Part shown: positions 7,787-18,457 of the stretch, in pieces
Layout: each line of letters begins with the position of its first letter
Position numbering within the stretch: position 1 is the first letter of the stretch
Source: Clostridium sartagoforme AAU1
GTDB lineage: Bacteria > Bacillota > Clostridia > Clostridiales > Clostridiaceae
Length of the DNA: 50,827 bases
Direction: 5' to 3'
NCBI RefSeq assembly: GCF_000401215.1
Contig: NZ_ASRV01000090.1
Location: 1 to 50,827, forward strand
Position numbers and translations under genes: made by a program
Notes under the pieces: model-generated
Database searches by the model: none
What the model saw: only the letters and a program-made list of their open reading frames with translations
Told to the model about the DNA's origin: nothing

Positions 7787-10700
7787 TTACATATTTTTTA
7801 TTAAATTTTCTAACATTTCTTTATAAAAACCTAACAAGTTTTCTTTTTTAATTTCTGAAAATCTTACTGCGAAATAAGGCTTTTCTCCAAACATTAGGAA
7901 TACCTTTTCTTTATAATTCTCTAGTAAATACCTATATATGTTATTTAAATCCTTAACTCCATCTGCAAATATGAATCTTACTTCTTTTGGTGTTTCTTTT
8001 ATTTCCTCTATTGAAAGTAGCTTTGCTTTACTCTTTATATAAGCTATATCCATCAGATTATATACTGCCTCTGGAATTTCTGAATATCTATCTTCAAGTT
8101 CAGATTTTATATCCATATAATCCTCTAATCCATCTATAGCTGCAATCTTCTTATATATTTCAATTTTTTGAATTTCATCTTCTATATAAGTTCCTGGTAT
8201 ATAAGCATCTACCTTTATATCTACAGTAGTCTCAATAGGTTCTTTTTCTATCTCACCTTTTATAATCTTTATTGTATCTTCTAACATTCTACAATATAAA
8301 TCATATCCTATCACCGCCATATGACCATGTTGAGCTGAACCCATCATATTTCCGGCCCCTCTTATTTCTAGATCTCTCATTGCTATTTTAAAGCCTGAGC
8401 CGAGTTCTGTAAAATCTTTAAGAGCTTTTAACCTTTTTTCTGCTACTTCAGTTAGTATCTTGTCTTTAGTGTACATAAAGTATGCATATGCTATTCTATT
8501 GGATCTTCCAACTCTACCCCTTAATTGGTAAAGTTGAGATAAACCCATTTTATCCGAATCATGAACTATCATTGTATTAACATTTGGTATATCTATTCCA
8601 GTCTCTATAATAGTAGTGCAAACTAATATATCATAGTCCTTATTCATAAAGCTTACCATTTCTTTTTCAAGCTGGCGTTCTGTCATTTGTCCATGTATAA
8701 TCCCAACATTGCACTCAGGAACTAGGTCTCTTATATATTTAGCCATTCCTTCTATACTCTCAACTCTATTATATACATAGTAAACTTGACCATCTCTATT
8801 TACCTCTCTTAATATAGCATCTCTTACAAGCTGATCGTTTTGTTCAACAACATATGTTTGAATAGGATATCTTTCCTCTGGCGGTGTCTCTATTACAGAT
8901 ATATCTCTTGCACCAGTTAATGACATATGAAGAGTTCTTGGTATAGGGGTCGCACTTAAAGTTAATACGTCTACATTCTTCTTTAACCCTTTTATTTTTT
9001 CCTTTTGAGCAACTCCAAATCTTTGCTCTTCATCTATTATTAAAAGTCCCAGATCTTTAAAAATAATATCCTTAGATACCAATCTATGAGTTCCTATTAA
9101 TATATCAACATTTCCCTCTTTAACAGCTTGAAGGGTATTTTTTTGTTCCTTTGCACTTCTAAATCTACTTATCATGTCTATCTTTACAGGAAAATCAGAA
9201 AATCTCTTTGTCATATTTTTATAATGCTGTTCTGCTAATATTGTGGTAGGTACTAAAAATGCAACTTGCTTACCATCCATAACAGCCTTAAATGCGGCTC
9301 TAACAGCCACTTCTGTTTTACCATAACCAACATCACCACATAGAAGTCTATCCATAGGCTTATCAGTTTCCATGTCCTTTTTTATCTCTTCTAACGATGT
9401 TAACTGATCTGGTGTTTCTTCAAAAGGAAATTCATCTTCAAACTGTCTTTGCCATTCGGTATCCTTTTTAAACTTATATCCTCTTAATGTAGCTCTTGCA
9501 GCATACAGCTTAACCAAATCTTCTGCTATCTCATTTATAGATTTTTTGACTTTAGCCTTTGCTTTACTCCAATCATTACTTCCAAGCTTATTTATTTTAG
9601 GTGTTTTTCCTTCACTACCTATATATTTTTGAACTAAATCTAATTGGTCTACAGGTACATATAGTTTATCACCTTTATCATAAACAATATCTAAGTAATC
9701 TCTTGTATGCCCTCCAACTTCAATTTGCTTTATTCCTTTATATACACCAACCCCATGATTAGCATGAACAACATAATCCCCAAGCTTAAGTTCTGCAAAA
9801 CTTTTTATTTTTGCTATACCTTTTCTTTTATTCGCCTTTTTAGTTATTTTTCTTTTAGCTTCTCCAAATACATCTTTATCTGAAATCACACATATTTTTA
9901 AATCTGGGTATTCAAAACCTTTTAATAAATTACCAAAGGTAATTACCACTTCTCCAAATTCTATAGAAGTTATATCTTCTCTATAAGAACTTTCTATTTC
10001 CCTATCTCTTAATGTATTTACAAGTCTTTCTCCTCTTGCTCTTGTTCCTGATAATATTAAAGTTTTATATCCCTTTAATTTCTTTTCTTTAATATCTTCT
10101 ATTAATAAATCTAATTGCCCCTGATAACTATTAAGAGTTACTTCTTTTAGAGAATAACTGTATATAGGTCTTAATATATTACTACTAACTCCAAATATAT
10201 CTAAAGTTATTACTTTTTGAAGTTCTAAAAGCTCTATTAAATCTTCTTTTTCTAATAAAAGCTCACTTTGTTTAGGTAAAATTCCACCTCTCTGTAAGAA
10301 AGCTTCATAATTTTCACTAAATTCAAAATAACAACTTTCTAACTTTCCTTCACATTTTTTAACATCATCAATTATATATGCATAATTTTTTACATAGTCA
10401 AAAAAGCTATCTGACTTATGGTAGAAATAAGGTAAATAGCTATCTAATGTTTCAAATGTTAGGGTTTCTGTTAAGGATTCTATATTAGATCTCACCATGT
10501 TTTCTAATTTCTGAACTCTTTCTTCATCCTTTTTAGCCTTAGCTTTTATATCCTCTAATTCATTAAGTATATTCTCTTTTCCTCTTCCTAAAGCCTCTTC
10601 ACTTAGAATGACTTCCTTAGCTGGAAATATCTCTACACTGTCAACCTTTTCAATACTTCTTTGTGATTCAGTATTAAATGTTCTTATTGAATCTATAGAG

Positions 10701-11295
10701 TCTCCAAATAATTCTATTCTATAAGGATATGTAGTAGTTGGTGGAAATACGTCTAATATTCCTCCTCTTAAAGAAAATTCTCCTTTTCCTTCTACTGACT
10801 CTACTCTCTCATAACCACTTTCTAATAATTTCTTAGATAAGTCTTTAAAATCAACTTCATCATCTATATTTAGCTTAAAAGTATATTTTAAAAATAACTC
10901 TTTTGGCGTGTACACAGATGTTAGTGAATCTATCGAAGTCACTATAATTTTTTTATTATTATCTAATATTTTTTAATTACCTTTAGCCTAGCCCACCTTA
11001 AATCTCCTGAAATAGCATCTATATTATAAAATACTACTTCTTTTGCCGGAAAATAATAAACATCATTTGTATAAAAACTTAAATCTTCATATATATTTTT
11101 AGCTTCCATATCACTATGCGTTAATATTATCATTGGTGAATTTATATTTTCATAAATCCCAAAAATACTATAGCTTTTTCCTGAATCTGATAACCCATTT
11201 ATATTAATTGGATATTTTTTATTATTTATACTAGATATTATTTCGTTAAAAGTAGAGCTTTCTCTTAAAGGTTGTAGTACCCCCTTTAATCTCAT
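7787..11295 (-). pseudogene. mfd: Transcription-repair coupling factor Mfd, one-base frameshift
   Basis: Mfd displaces stalled RNA polymerase and recruits UvrA to damaged template strands. The first about 110 codons (11295-10963, RLKGVLQPLRESST onward) end at RWARLKVIKKY-stop. The protein then continues in another frame from 10942 with UvrB-homology domain, CarD-like RNA-polymerase interaction domain (FAELKLGDYVVHANHGVGVYKG), Walker A GDVGYGKTEVA, DEEQRFG box, LSATPIPRT, RGRVGRS motif VI and the C-terminal TRCF domain. Adding one A to the run of six at 10969-10974 yields KVIKKILDNNKKIIVTSIDSL, a seamless join to about 1170 residues, the family's usual length. ATG at 11295 is preferred over GTG at 11304, which lies too close to the ribosome binding site. 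It is probably intact in the organism. Confidence 0.93.
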
Positions 11296-11313
11296 TATAT
11301 GCACCGTCCTTAT

Positions 11314-11889
11314 TTATTCTTTTTGGGATAATTTAAACCCATTAAATTTATTCATCGCTTCTTTTGTTCCTTCTTTTATCATTATCTCTACTGCATTTGC
11401 AGAAGCTTCTATAACTTCCAATAAGTCTTCCGACTCCTTCTTTGTAAATCTACCTAATACATGTGAAACCAAATCTCCTTTAGGTTGTCCTACACCTATC
11501 TTAATTCTTGGAAAAACCTCTGTGTTTATATTAGCTATTATACTTTTAATTCCATTATGCCCACCAGCACTTCCCTTTTCTCTAATTCTAAGCTTTCCAA
11601 TTTCTAAACTAACATCATCATATATTACTATAACTTCTTCATTTTTTAATTTATAAAAGTTTACTACCTCTCTTATACTTTCTCCACTTAAATTCATATA
11701 AGTAGTTGGTTTTAACAAAATAACCTTATTATTATTTATAAAACCCTCTCCATATATACCTTTAAATTTTATCCTATTAACATCTATATTATACTTATCT
11801 GAAAGATAGTCTATAGCATCAAATCCTATATTATGTCTAGTACCATTATATTCTTTTCCTGGATTTCCTAATCCAACAATTAAAAACAT
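11314..11889 (-). CDS. pth: Peptidyl-tRNA hydrolase
   Basis: Frees tRNA from prematurely released peptidyl-tRNAs; essential in bacteria. The 191 residues begin [27 protein letters not shown], with the catalytic His in TRHNIG, and continue with [38 protein letters not shown] and [11 protein letters not shown]. The frame is open for another 35 codons upstream, but those residues match nothing in the family. ATG at 11889 has AGGAGG nine bases before it, so this start is used. It lies just upstream of mfd, as in most Firmicutes. Confidence 0.97.
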   Translation of the reverse strand: MFLIVGLGNPGKEYNGTRHNIGFDAIDYLSDKYNIDVNRIKFKGIYGEGFINNNKVILLKPTTYMNLSGESIREVVNFYKLKNEEVIVIYDDVSLEIGKLRIREKGSAGGHNGIKSIIANINTEVFPRIKIGVGQPKGDLVSHVLGRFTKKESEDLLEVIEASANAVEIMIKEGTKEAMNKFNGFKLSQKE

Positions 11890-11961
11890 ATTATGCAACC
11901 TCCTAATAGCTATTAGCATATTTATTATTATACTAGTTTTTTGCGATAATAAAAGTACTTT

Positions 11962-11992
11962 AAAATAAAAATGCAGCCTCTTAATAGGCTGC
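11962..11992 (-). terminator. Terminator after the HtrA-like gene
   Basis: GCAGCC/GGCTGC (11973-11978 with 11987-11992) forms a compact stem followed on the minus strand by ATTTTTATTTTA, 15 bases past the stop of the HtrA-like gene. Confidence 0.85.
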
Positions 11993-12006
11993 AAATACTG
12001 AAATAT

Positions 12007-13134
12007 TTATTTATTGATATATAGTTTTATTTCTAAATCTTCAACTTTTCCAGATCTCATAACCTTACACTTTAAAGTATCCCCAGTTTTCTTTGCTTTT
12101 AATACTTCCGTCAACTGGCTCATACTATTTATCGGGTTACCATCAATACTCATTATTATATCAGTTGGCCTTAGCCCAGATTCATACCCATTACTATCTT
12201 GTTTAATTTCAGCTACATAAAATCCAACAACATTTGATTTTAGGAATCCACCTTCTAAAATACCAAGTTTTTCTCCTATTTCATTTGTAGAATTTATGAT
12301 TTCTTCTATTGAGTTTAAATTATTTGCATAATATAATCCATTTTGATTTATATTCTTTGTTACTTTATAACTAGATAATCCTACAAGCTCTCCATTAGAA
12401 TTACTTATAACTCCGCCTGTATTTATAGGAGTTATAGGTATATTAGTTTCCAATATCTTATATTCATGATGGTTAGAGTTTAAAATTCTATTGGTAGAAG
12501 TTATAATTCCTGGTATTATACTATCAATATATTCGTCACCTGTAGAATTACTTATTAGGGCGACTTCTATTCCCTCTACTATATCTGACTTTTCAGCAAG
12601 CTTAATTGGCTTTAATTCTTCATTATATTCAACTTGTATAATTGCCATATCCATATCTTCGTTTCCTACAATTAACTTTGCTTTAACAGGCTTAACTCCA
12701 ACCATGGGTAACTTAACATATATATCTTTTAAATTTTCTATTTTCGAATAATTTGTTAGTATTTTGCCATTACTTTCTACTATTATACCAGTAACATTAT
12801 TTTCAAAATACTTGTTCTTGCTTAAATTTTCTTCATTATCACTTATAGTTACTAAAGATTGCTTTACTTTTTCTATTATTTTAGAATAATTTAAAATAAT
12901 GGCACTTTTTTCTATCCTTTCATCAAACTTGTCAATTAAGTTTTTGTACTTATTTTGTATGGCTAAATTAGAAAATACCGCTCCTGATATCCCTGCCACC
13001 ATTAATAAACTAATTATCTTACTAATTAATTTAATATTAGATTTAATTTTTCTTCTTTTAAATTGTATTGAAGGAAGGTATTCGCACATAAATTTTTCTT
13101 CATTTTCAAATTCATCTTTTATTTTTTTATCCAT
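12007..13134 (-). CDS. Membrane-anchored HtrA/DegP-like PDZ protein, predicted inactive
   Basis: A 375-residue protein: cytoplasmic basic N-terminus, one membrane helix (about 36-58), a trypsin-like HtrA fold (about 80-275) and a C-terminal PDZ domain (about 285-370, with GFYVAEIKQDSNGYESGLRPTDIIMSIDG). In HtrA the catalytic His sits in TNxH; here it reads TNYS (Ser130). The catalytic Ser in GNSGG is Thr239 in INTGG. Only the Asp (Asp162 in MDMAIIQV) remains. It is therefore probably a pseudoprotease, perhaps binding unfolded envelope proteins or acting as a sensor. ATG at 13134 lies eight bases after GGAAGGAG and is preferred to GTG at 13143, which overlaps that site. It follows a two-component system and may be its target. 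Confidence 0.85.
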   Translation of the reverse strand: MDKKIKDEFENEEKFMCEYLPSIQFKRRKIKSNIKLISKIISLLMVAGISGAVFSNLAIQNKYKNLIDKFDERIEKSAIILNYSKIIEKVKQSLVTISDNEENLSKNKYFENNVTGIIVESNGKILTNYSKIENLKDIYVKLPMVGVKPVKAKLIVGNEDMDMAIIQVEYNEELKPIKLAEKSDIVEGIEVALISNSTGDEYIDSIIPGIITSTNRILNSNHHEYKILETNIPITPINTGGVISNSNGELVGLSSYKVTKNINQNGLYYANNLNSIEEIINSTNEIGEKLGILEGGFLKSNVVGFYVAEIKQDSNGYESGLRPTDIIMSIDGNPINSMSQLTEVLKAKKTGDTLKCKVMRSGKVEDLEIKLYINK

Positions 13135-13173
13135 AGAATCCACTCCTTCCTAAGTAATATATAATTATACATT

Positions 13174-14585
13174 CTATCTAGATAGAGTAAATGTAAATTT
13201 AACGCCTTTTCCATCAATATTCTTCACCCAAATATCTTGATTATGTTGAGATAATATTAGCCTAACAATAGGTAATCCAAGTCCTGTACTTATTTTATTA
13301 GTCCTGGACTTATCCATCTTATAAAATCTCTCCCATATCTTATTTATATCTTCCCTGGATATATTCGGTCCATTATTAAATATACTTACATACACAAATT
13401 CTCCTCTAGTATATGTTTCTACTAATATCTTTCCACCTTCATGTCCATACTTTATAGCATTTTCAAGCAAATTGGTAACAACTTGTATTATTCTATCTCT
13501 ATCACCATTACAATACTCATGACTATTACTAAATATAATTTCAACATTTATTTTCTTTTCTTTTATTTTTCCTTCTAAATTTAATATACATAATGTTATA
13601 ATTTCATTTATATCCATATTAATAATATTTAGCTTAAACTTCCCTGATTCCATAGAAGATATATCTAAAAGATCATTTACTAATCTGGATAACCTACATA
13701 TTTCATCATTTACTATATTTAAATAATAACTTTCCTTATCCTTTGGAATAACCCCATCTATTATTCCAGTTATAAATCCTTTAATAGAGGTTATAGGGGA
13801 TCTTAACTCATGAGAGACATCTGATATAAATTCACGTCTTATATTATCCACTTTTTCTAAAGATTCAGCCATTGCATTTATAGAATCCGCTAATTCGCCT
13901 ATTTCATCTTGAGAATTTATATAAATTCTTTTTTCAACTTCTCCTTTAGCTAACCTTTTGGCTGCATTAGTAATTTCTAATAAAGGTGTTAGTAATATTC
14001 TTCTAGCTAGGTAGTAAGCTATTATACTAGATAAAACAACAGCACCTATTACCGATATCCATATAACACCATATATATTTCTCCACAAAGTAATACCATT
14101 AGTACTTTCAATAAGAGCTACAGCTCCACTGAAACTTCCTCCATTTACCAAAGGCTTATAGTAGCATCTATATGTACCATTATAATTATCAACAAATTTT
14201 CTTTCTATAATTTTCCCTTGCTTTAATAAATCTATATCTGAATCTGATATGCTTAATTTACTATACATTAAATAATTAAATTTATCATCCGATACAGCAT
14301 AAACATATCCTTGATTGTCTAAAATTATAGAGTCTTTATTGACAGAAGTTTTAACTATATTCATCATTTTTTTAAATCATCATATCCTGTTTCACCATTA
14401 CCATTTAAAAATTCAGATGTAAGTTCTTGAATCATTGCCATATAACTATCTATACGTTCAATTCTTTGAGATGAATATTCTTTGTTAATCCATGCTGTCA
14501 AAATCATTCCTACTAATATCAATATTATTGATGTTATTGATGAAAAAGCAACTAAAAGTCTATATATAACACTTTTTCCCTTCAT
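13174..14585 (-). pseudogene. Sensor histidine kinase (HAMP-HisKA-HATPase), one-base frameshift
   Basis: The N-terminal 73 codons (14585-14364: first membrane helix and start of the sensor domain) end in GYDDLKK-stop. The remaining 397 codons read from ATG at 14367 in a shifted frame. They hold the rest of the extracytoplasmic sensor, a second helix (VIWISVIGAVVLSSIIAYYLA), HAMP, the phospho-acceptor box FISDVSHELRSPITSIKG, the N-box NLLENAIKYG and GLGLPIVRLI. One extra A in the run of seven at 14367-14373 fuses them as DLKKMMNIVKTS, giving about 471 residues, the normal size of a WalK/PhoR-type kinase. The first ATG overlaps the regulator's stop by one base, so the pair is co-translated. Signal unknown. 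Confidence 0.9.
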
Positions 14586-15271
14586 TACTTCACCTCAAAT
14601 TTATATCCAACTCCCCAAACTGTTTCTATCTGCCAGTTTTCTCCACCACTAATCTTTTCTCTTAATCTTTTAATATGAACATCCACGGTTCTTGAATCTC
14701 CTGGATAATCATATCCCCACACTTCACAAAGTAATTGTTCTCTTGTAAAGACCTTATTTTTATTACTTGCCAGGTAATGAAGTAATTCGAATTCTTTTGG
14801 AGGCATTTTTATCTCCATTCCTTTATAAGTAACATTATATGAACTAGCATCTATAGTAAGATCTGAATAATTAATTACTTCACTATCCTTTTCATCATAA
14901 TTATATCTTCTCATAACAGCTTTTACTCTTGCTAATAACTCCTTTGGTTCAAAAGGTTTTACAACATAATCATCTGCTCCTAATTCCAAAGTTAGAACTT
15001 TATCAAATGTATCTCCCTTTGCTGTTAACATAATTATAGGAATCTCGCTATTTTTTCTAATTAGCTTTAATACTTCTACTCCATCCATTCCTGGTAACAT
15101 TATATCTAAAAGAACCAAATCTGGTTTAAAGTCCTCAAACATTCCATAGGCTTCTCTTCCATTATGACATTTTCTTGTTTCATACCCTGCACTTAGTAAG
15201 TACATATTTATAACTTCGCATATATTTTCATCATCATCTACTACTAATACCTTACCTAATCTATTATCCAT
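14585..15271 (-). CDS. OmpR/PhoB-family response regulator
   Basis: A 228-residue DNA-binding regulator. The receiver domain (about 7-120) has the acidic pocket DDDEN, phospho-acceptor Asp in LVLLDIMLPGMDG, the switch Thr in IIMLTAKG and Lys in VVKPFEP. The C-terminal winged helix (about 130-226) ends RTVDVHIKRLREKI and TVWGVGYKFEVK. It pairs with the downstream overlapping kinase. The HtrA-like gene follows 40 bases after the kinase, so the three probably form one envelope-stress transcription unit. The regulon cannot be deduced here. Confidence 0.95.
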   Translation of the reverse strand: MDNRLGKVLVVDDDENICEVINMYLLSAGYETRKCHNGREAYGMFEDFKPDLVLLDIMLPGMDGVEVLKLIRKNSEIPIIMLTAKGDTFDKVLTLELGADDYVVKPFEPKELLARVKAVMRRYNYDEKDSEVINYSDLTIDASSYNVTYKGMEIKMPPKEFELLHYLASNKNKVFTREQLLCEVWGYDYPGDSRTVDVHIKRLREKISGGENWQIETVWGVGYKFEVK

Positions 15272-15373
15272 AATAACACCTTCCTTATTCTTATTATAAT
15301 TGATTTAATCGTTATATTAATACTTCTTAGCTAATTATAAATAATAATTTACATTTGTTACAAATTATTAATT

Positions 15374-15415
15374 TAATAAGCCCCTAAAAAGTTTGTGCTT
15401 CTTAGGGGCTTATTA
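15374..15415. terminator. Hairpin downstream of prs
   Basis: A perfect 14-pair stem TAATAAGCCCCTAA/TTAGGGGCTTATTA (15374-15387 with 15402-15415) lies just past the prs stop. The minus-strand 3' side is AT-rich rather than a pure T tract, but the position fits termination of the prs message. Confidence 0.75.
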
Positions 15416-15427
15416 TCCTATTATGTA

Positions 15428-16387
15428 TTAAACTTCAAATAATTTACTTATTGGTTCATCATCATATATTCTCTTTATTGCTTCTGCAAATAGTGGAGCT
15501 ACTGATAATGCCTTAAATTTAACTAATCCATCTCTTTCTGGCAGCTTTATAGTATTTAACATAACTAATTCTTCGATTGCTGAATTAGTTATTCTTTCAA
15601 AAGCTGGTCCTGATAAAACTCCATGGGTACAACATGCATAAACATTTTTAGCACCTAAGTCCTTTAATGCATTTGCAGCATTTGCAATAGTGCCTGCTGT
15701 ATCAATCATATCGTCTATAAGTATACATCTTTTGCCTTTTATATCACCTATAATATTCATTATTTCTGATACATTTGCTTTTGGTCTTCTCTTATCTATA
15801 ATTGCTATTGGTGCATGTAATCTATCAGCAAATTTTCTAGCTCTAGTAACGCTTCCTAAGTCTGGGGAAACAACTACTACATCTTCATCTTCATCAAAGC
15901 CTTTTTCAACGAAATACTTAGCTAATATTGGTGATCCTAATAAATGATCAACTGGTATATTAAAATATCCTTGAATTTGAGATGCGTGTAAATCCATTGT
16001 TAAAACTCTATGAGCTCCTGCTGCAGTTAAAAGATCAGCTACTAGCTTTGCTGTAATTGGATCTCTTGATTTAGCTTTTCTATCTTGTCTAGCATAACCA
16101 TAGTAAGGCATAACTACTGTAATTCTACCTGCTGAAGCTCTCTTAAATGCATCTATCATTATTAAAAGTTCCATTAAATTATTGTTAACTGGTGAACTAG
16201 TTGATTGAACTAAGAACACATCTGTTCCTCTTACAGTTTCCGCTATATCAACTGATATCTCTCCATCGCTAAAGGTTGAAACTTTAGCTTTACCTAGTGG
16301 TAATCCTAAAATATCAGCTATTTCTTTGGCTAATTCTGGATGTGAGTTTCCAGTAAATATCTTTATATTTTTTCCATGGGTTATCAT
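15428..16387 (-). CDS. prs: Ribose-phosphate pyrophosphokinase
   Basis: Makes PRPP from ribose 5-phosphate and ATP, the shared precursor of purines, pyrimidines, His, Trp and NAD. The 319 residues show the class I enzyme pattern: [18 protein letters not shown], the flexible ATP loop [36 protein letters not shown] with the catalytic Lys/Arg region, and the PRPP loop [14 protein letters not shown]. It is directly downstream of glmU with a 49-base gap, the conserved glmU-prs pair of Firmicutes. The neighbouring PRPP-sensing purR makes biological sense. Confidence 0.98.
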   Translation of the reverse strand: MITHGKNIKIFTGNSHPELAKEIADILGLPLGKAKVSTFSDGEISVDIAETVRGTDVFLVQSTSSPVNNNLMELLIMIDAFKRASAGRITVVMPYYGYARQDRKAKSRDPITAKLVADLLTAAGAHRVLTMDLHASQIQGYFNIPVDHLLGSPILAKYFVEKGFDEDEDVVVVSPDLGSVTRARKFADRLHAPIAIIDKRRPKANVSEIMNIIGDIKGKRCILIDDMIDTAGTIANAANALKDLGAKNVYACCTHGVLSGPAFERITNSAIEELVMLNTIKLPERDGLVKFKALSVAPLFAEAIKRIYDDEPISKLFEV

Positions 16388-16436
16388 TATGTGAAGACCT
16401 CCTTAAAATTTTTGGCACTTTTGTTTATCTAAATAA

Positions 16437-17807
16437 CTATTTGTTAGTAAGACCTTTTTTAGCTACCCAACCTTCTATGTTTCTTTGTTTTGCCCTAGCT
16501 ACTGCTAGTTCTCCTTCTTTCACGTCATTAACTATTGTTGAGCCTGCAGCTATATACGTGTTATCTTCTACTTTAACTGGTGACACTAAATTTGTATTGC
16601 AACCTATAAAACTATTATTTCCAATTATAGTTTTATGCTTCTTACTTCCATCATAATTAACTACAACTGTTCCACATCCAAAATTACAATTTTCACCAAC
16701 AGAAGCATCTCCTATATAAGTTAAATGTGATACCTTTGTATTGTTCCCTATAGTAGATTTTTTAATTTCTACAAAATCTCCTATTCTTGCATTGTTTCCA
16801 ATTATTGATTCTGGTCGTATATATGCAAAAGGACCAACTGTAGTTTTTTCTCCAATTTTACTATCTATTATAACAGAAGACTGAACTTCTACATTATTAG
16901 AAATTATACTATTTGATATTCTTGAATTTGGGTATAATATAACTCCTTCTCCAATTTTAGTATTTCCCTCTATAACGTTTCCTGGATATATTATTGTATC
17001 TCTACCTATTTCTACATCATCTCCTATGTATGTAGAATTAGGATCTATTAACGTTACTCCATTTATCATATGCTTTAAATTAATTCTTTTTCTTAATATT
17101 TCTTCTGCTTCTGCTAGCTGTACTCTTGAATTAACACCTATTGTTTCATCATAATCTATTACAACTGCTCCTACGCTTTTTCCTTCTTCTTTTAGTATTC
17201 CAATAACATCTGTTAGATAATATTCGCCTTGATTATTATTGTTAGATAATTTATCTAATGAATTTACTAATTCTTCTATATCAAAGCAATATATTGCAGC
17301 ATTCATTTCTTTTATCTTTAACTCTTTTTCATCACAATCTTTATGCTCAACAATTTTTAAAACTTCATTATCTTTTCTTACTACTCTTCCGTATCCAGTT
17401 GGATCTTCTAGTATTGAACTTAATAAAGTTGCACTATTATTGTTTTCTATATGTGATTTAAATAAATTATTAACTGTTTCCGCTTTAATTAATGGTGCAT
17501 CACCACAAAAAACTCCCACAACACCTTTTTTCCCTTTAAGAAAATCTATAGCACATTTTACAGCATGGCCTGTTCCTAATTGCTCCTCTTGTACTGAATA
17601 GCTAATATTTCTTGAAGCAGTTTTTTCTTTTACTAATTCTGCCCCTTTTCCTACTATTACATTTATATCTTCTATATCAGCTTTTCTCATAGTATCTATT
17701 ACATGATTCACCATTTCCTTGCCACAAATTTTATGTAAAACTTTTGGTAAGTCTGATTTTATTCTTGTTCCTTGCCCAGCAGCCAAAATTAATGCACACT
17801 TATACAT
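16437..17807 (-). CDS. glmU: Bifunctional GlmU: GlcN-1-P acetyltransferase / GlcNAc-1-P uridyltransferase
   Basis: Carries out the last two steps to UDP-GlcNAc for peptidoglycan and wall polymers. The 456 residues split into an N-terminal uridyltransferase ([25 protein letters not shown], about 1-230) and a C-terminal left-handed beta-helix acetyltransferase of hexapeptide repeats (about 250-445, ending [16 protein letters not shown] and INDV-type turns). Length matches the family. It forms a unit with prs. Several long antisense open frames across it are only shadows of its codon bias. Confidence 0.98.
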   Translation of the reverse strand: MYKCALILAAGQGTRIKSDLPKVLHKICGKEMVNHVIDTMRKADIEDINVIVGKGAELVKEKTASRNISYSVQEEQLGTGHAVKCAIDFLKGKKGVVGVFCGDAPLIKAETVNNLFKSHIENNNSATLLSSILEDPTGYGRVVRKDNEVLKIVEHKDCDEKELKIKEMNAAIYCFDIEELVNSLDKLSNNNNQGEYYLTDVIGILKEEGKSVGAVVIDYDETIGVNSRVQLAEAEEILRKRINLKHMINGVTLIDPNSTYIGDDVEIGRDTIIYPGNVIEGNTKIGEGVILYPNSRISNSIISNNVEVQSSVIIDSKIGEKTTVGPFAYIRPESIIGNNARIGDFVEIKKSTIGNNTKVSHLTYIGDASVGENCNFGCGTVVVNYDGSKKHKTIIGNNSFIGCNTNLVSPVKVEDNTYIAAGSTIVNDVKEGELAVARAKQRNIEGWVAKKGLTNK

Positions 17808-17986
17808 AAAAACACCTCTTTATTTGAAATATTAAGGACAAATTTATAATTAATTTAAAAAATGTTCGTAAACATCTCATTCTATTATATTGTATTGGAA
17901 TAAGTATTTCAACCTTAAATCTCTTATATATATACATATAATCTTAATATTTGAGCATTATTCTCAGAGTTATATTAAAAAATTGC

Positions 17987-18021
17987 AAAAAAAATAAAAG
18001 GGTTATCCCTTTTATTTTTAA
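17987..18021 (-). terminator. Terminator after spoVG
   Basis: AATAAAAGGG/CCCTTTTATT with loop ATAA, followed on the minus strand by a T-run, about 12 bases past the spoVG stop. The rest of the gap to glmU (17808-17986) is AT-rich with no gene seen; it must hold the glmU promoter. Confidence 0.85.
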
Positions 18022-18031
18022 ACAATACAAA

Positions 18032-18316
18032 TTAACCAACTATTGCCTCTGATTCATCCTCAAGCTTTGCTTTTTCATAAGCTTCAAGTATTGATGTCTG
18101 AATCTTCTCTCTAGTGTCTGTGTTAATAGGATGTGCTATATCCTTAAACTCCCCATCTGGTGTCTTTCTACTTGGCATAGCTATAAATAATCCATTTTGT
18201 CCTTCGATTACCTTGATGTCATGAACTACAAATTCGTTGTCAAATGTAACAGAAACTATAGCCTTCATTTTTCCATCGGAAGCTATTTTTCTAATCCTTA
18301 CATCGGTTATTGTCAT
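18032..18316 (-). CDS. spoVG: Regulator SpoVG
   Basis: A 94-residue protein of the SpoVG family, with [11 protein letters not shown] near the start, the core [24 protein letters not shown] and the hallmark [23 protein letters not shown]. SpoVG binds nucleic acid and influences septation, sporulation, virulence and capsule genes in Firmicutes. A close match to a sigma-H promoter lies upstream, the same control as the classic B. subtilis spoVG promoter. ATG follows GGAGGTG. Confidence 0.98.
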   Translation of the reverse strand: MTITDVRIRKIASDGKMKAIVSVTFDNEFVVHDIKVIEGQNGLFIAMPSRKTPDGEFKDIAHPINTDTREKIQTSILEAYEKAKLEDESEAIVG

Positions 18317-18350
18317 TGCACTACACCTCCGTTGCTATGATAGATATAGA

Positions 18351-18375
18351 ATTCTATAAAAATCGTAGAAATCCT
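18351..18375 (-). promoter_or_regulatory. Sigma-H promoter of spoVG
   Basis: On the minus strand AGGATTT (18375-18369) and GAAT (18354-18351) are separated by 14 bases. This is the same -35 element, -10 element and spacing as the well-known B. subtilis spoVG sigma-H promoter. It starts about 35 bases before the spoVG ATG and implies expression at the onset of sporulation. Confidence 0.85.
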
Positions 18376-18457
18376 CTTTTTTATTATAAATTTTTTTAAA
18401 TTTTCTATATTTTTTTAAAAGTTATCATTTACAATTTACTATTTGTGAATTTTTTGC

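Noticed and set aside
10942..11304. Two separate genes: a short 113-codon protein plus a 1051-codon Mfd-like protein.
   Set aside because: Both parts align as one continuous Mfd when one A is restored; the intervening codons still encode the expected residues.
11890..11994. N-terminal extension of peptidyl-tRNA hydrolase.
   Set aside because: No family match, while ATG at 11889 has an AGGAGG at nine bases.
17239..17601. Open frames on the opposite strand within glmU.
   Set aside because: They follow the codon bias of glmU, resemble no known family and lack ribosome binding sites.
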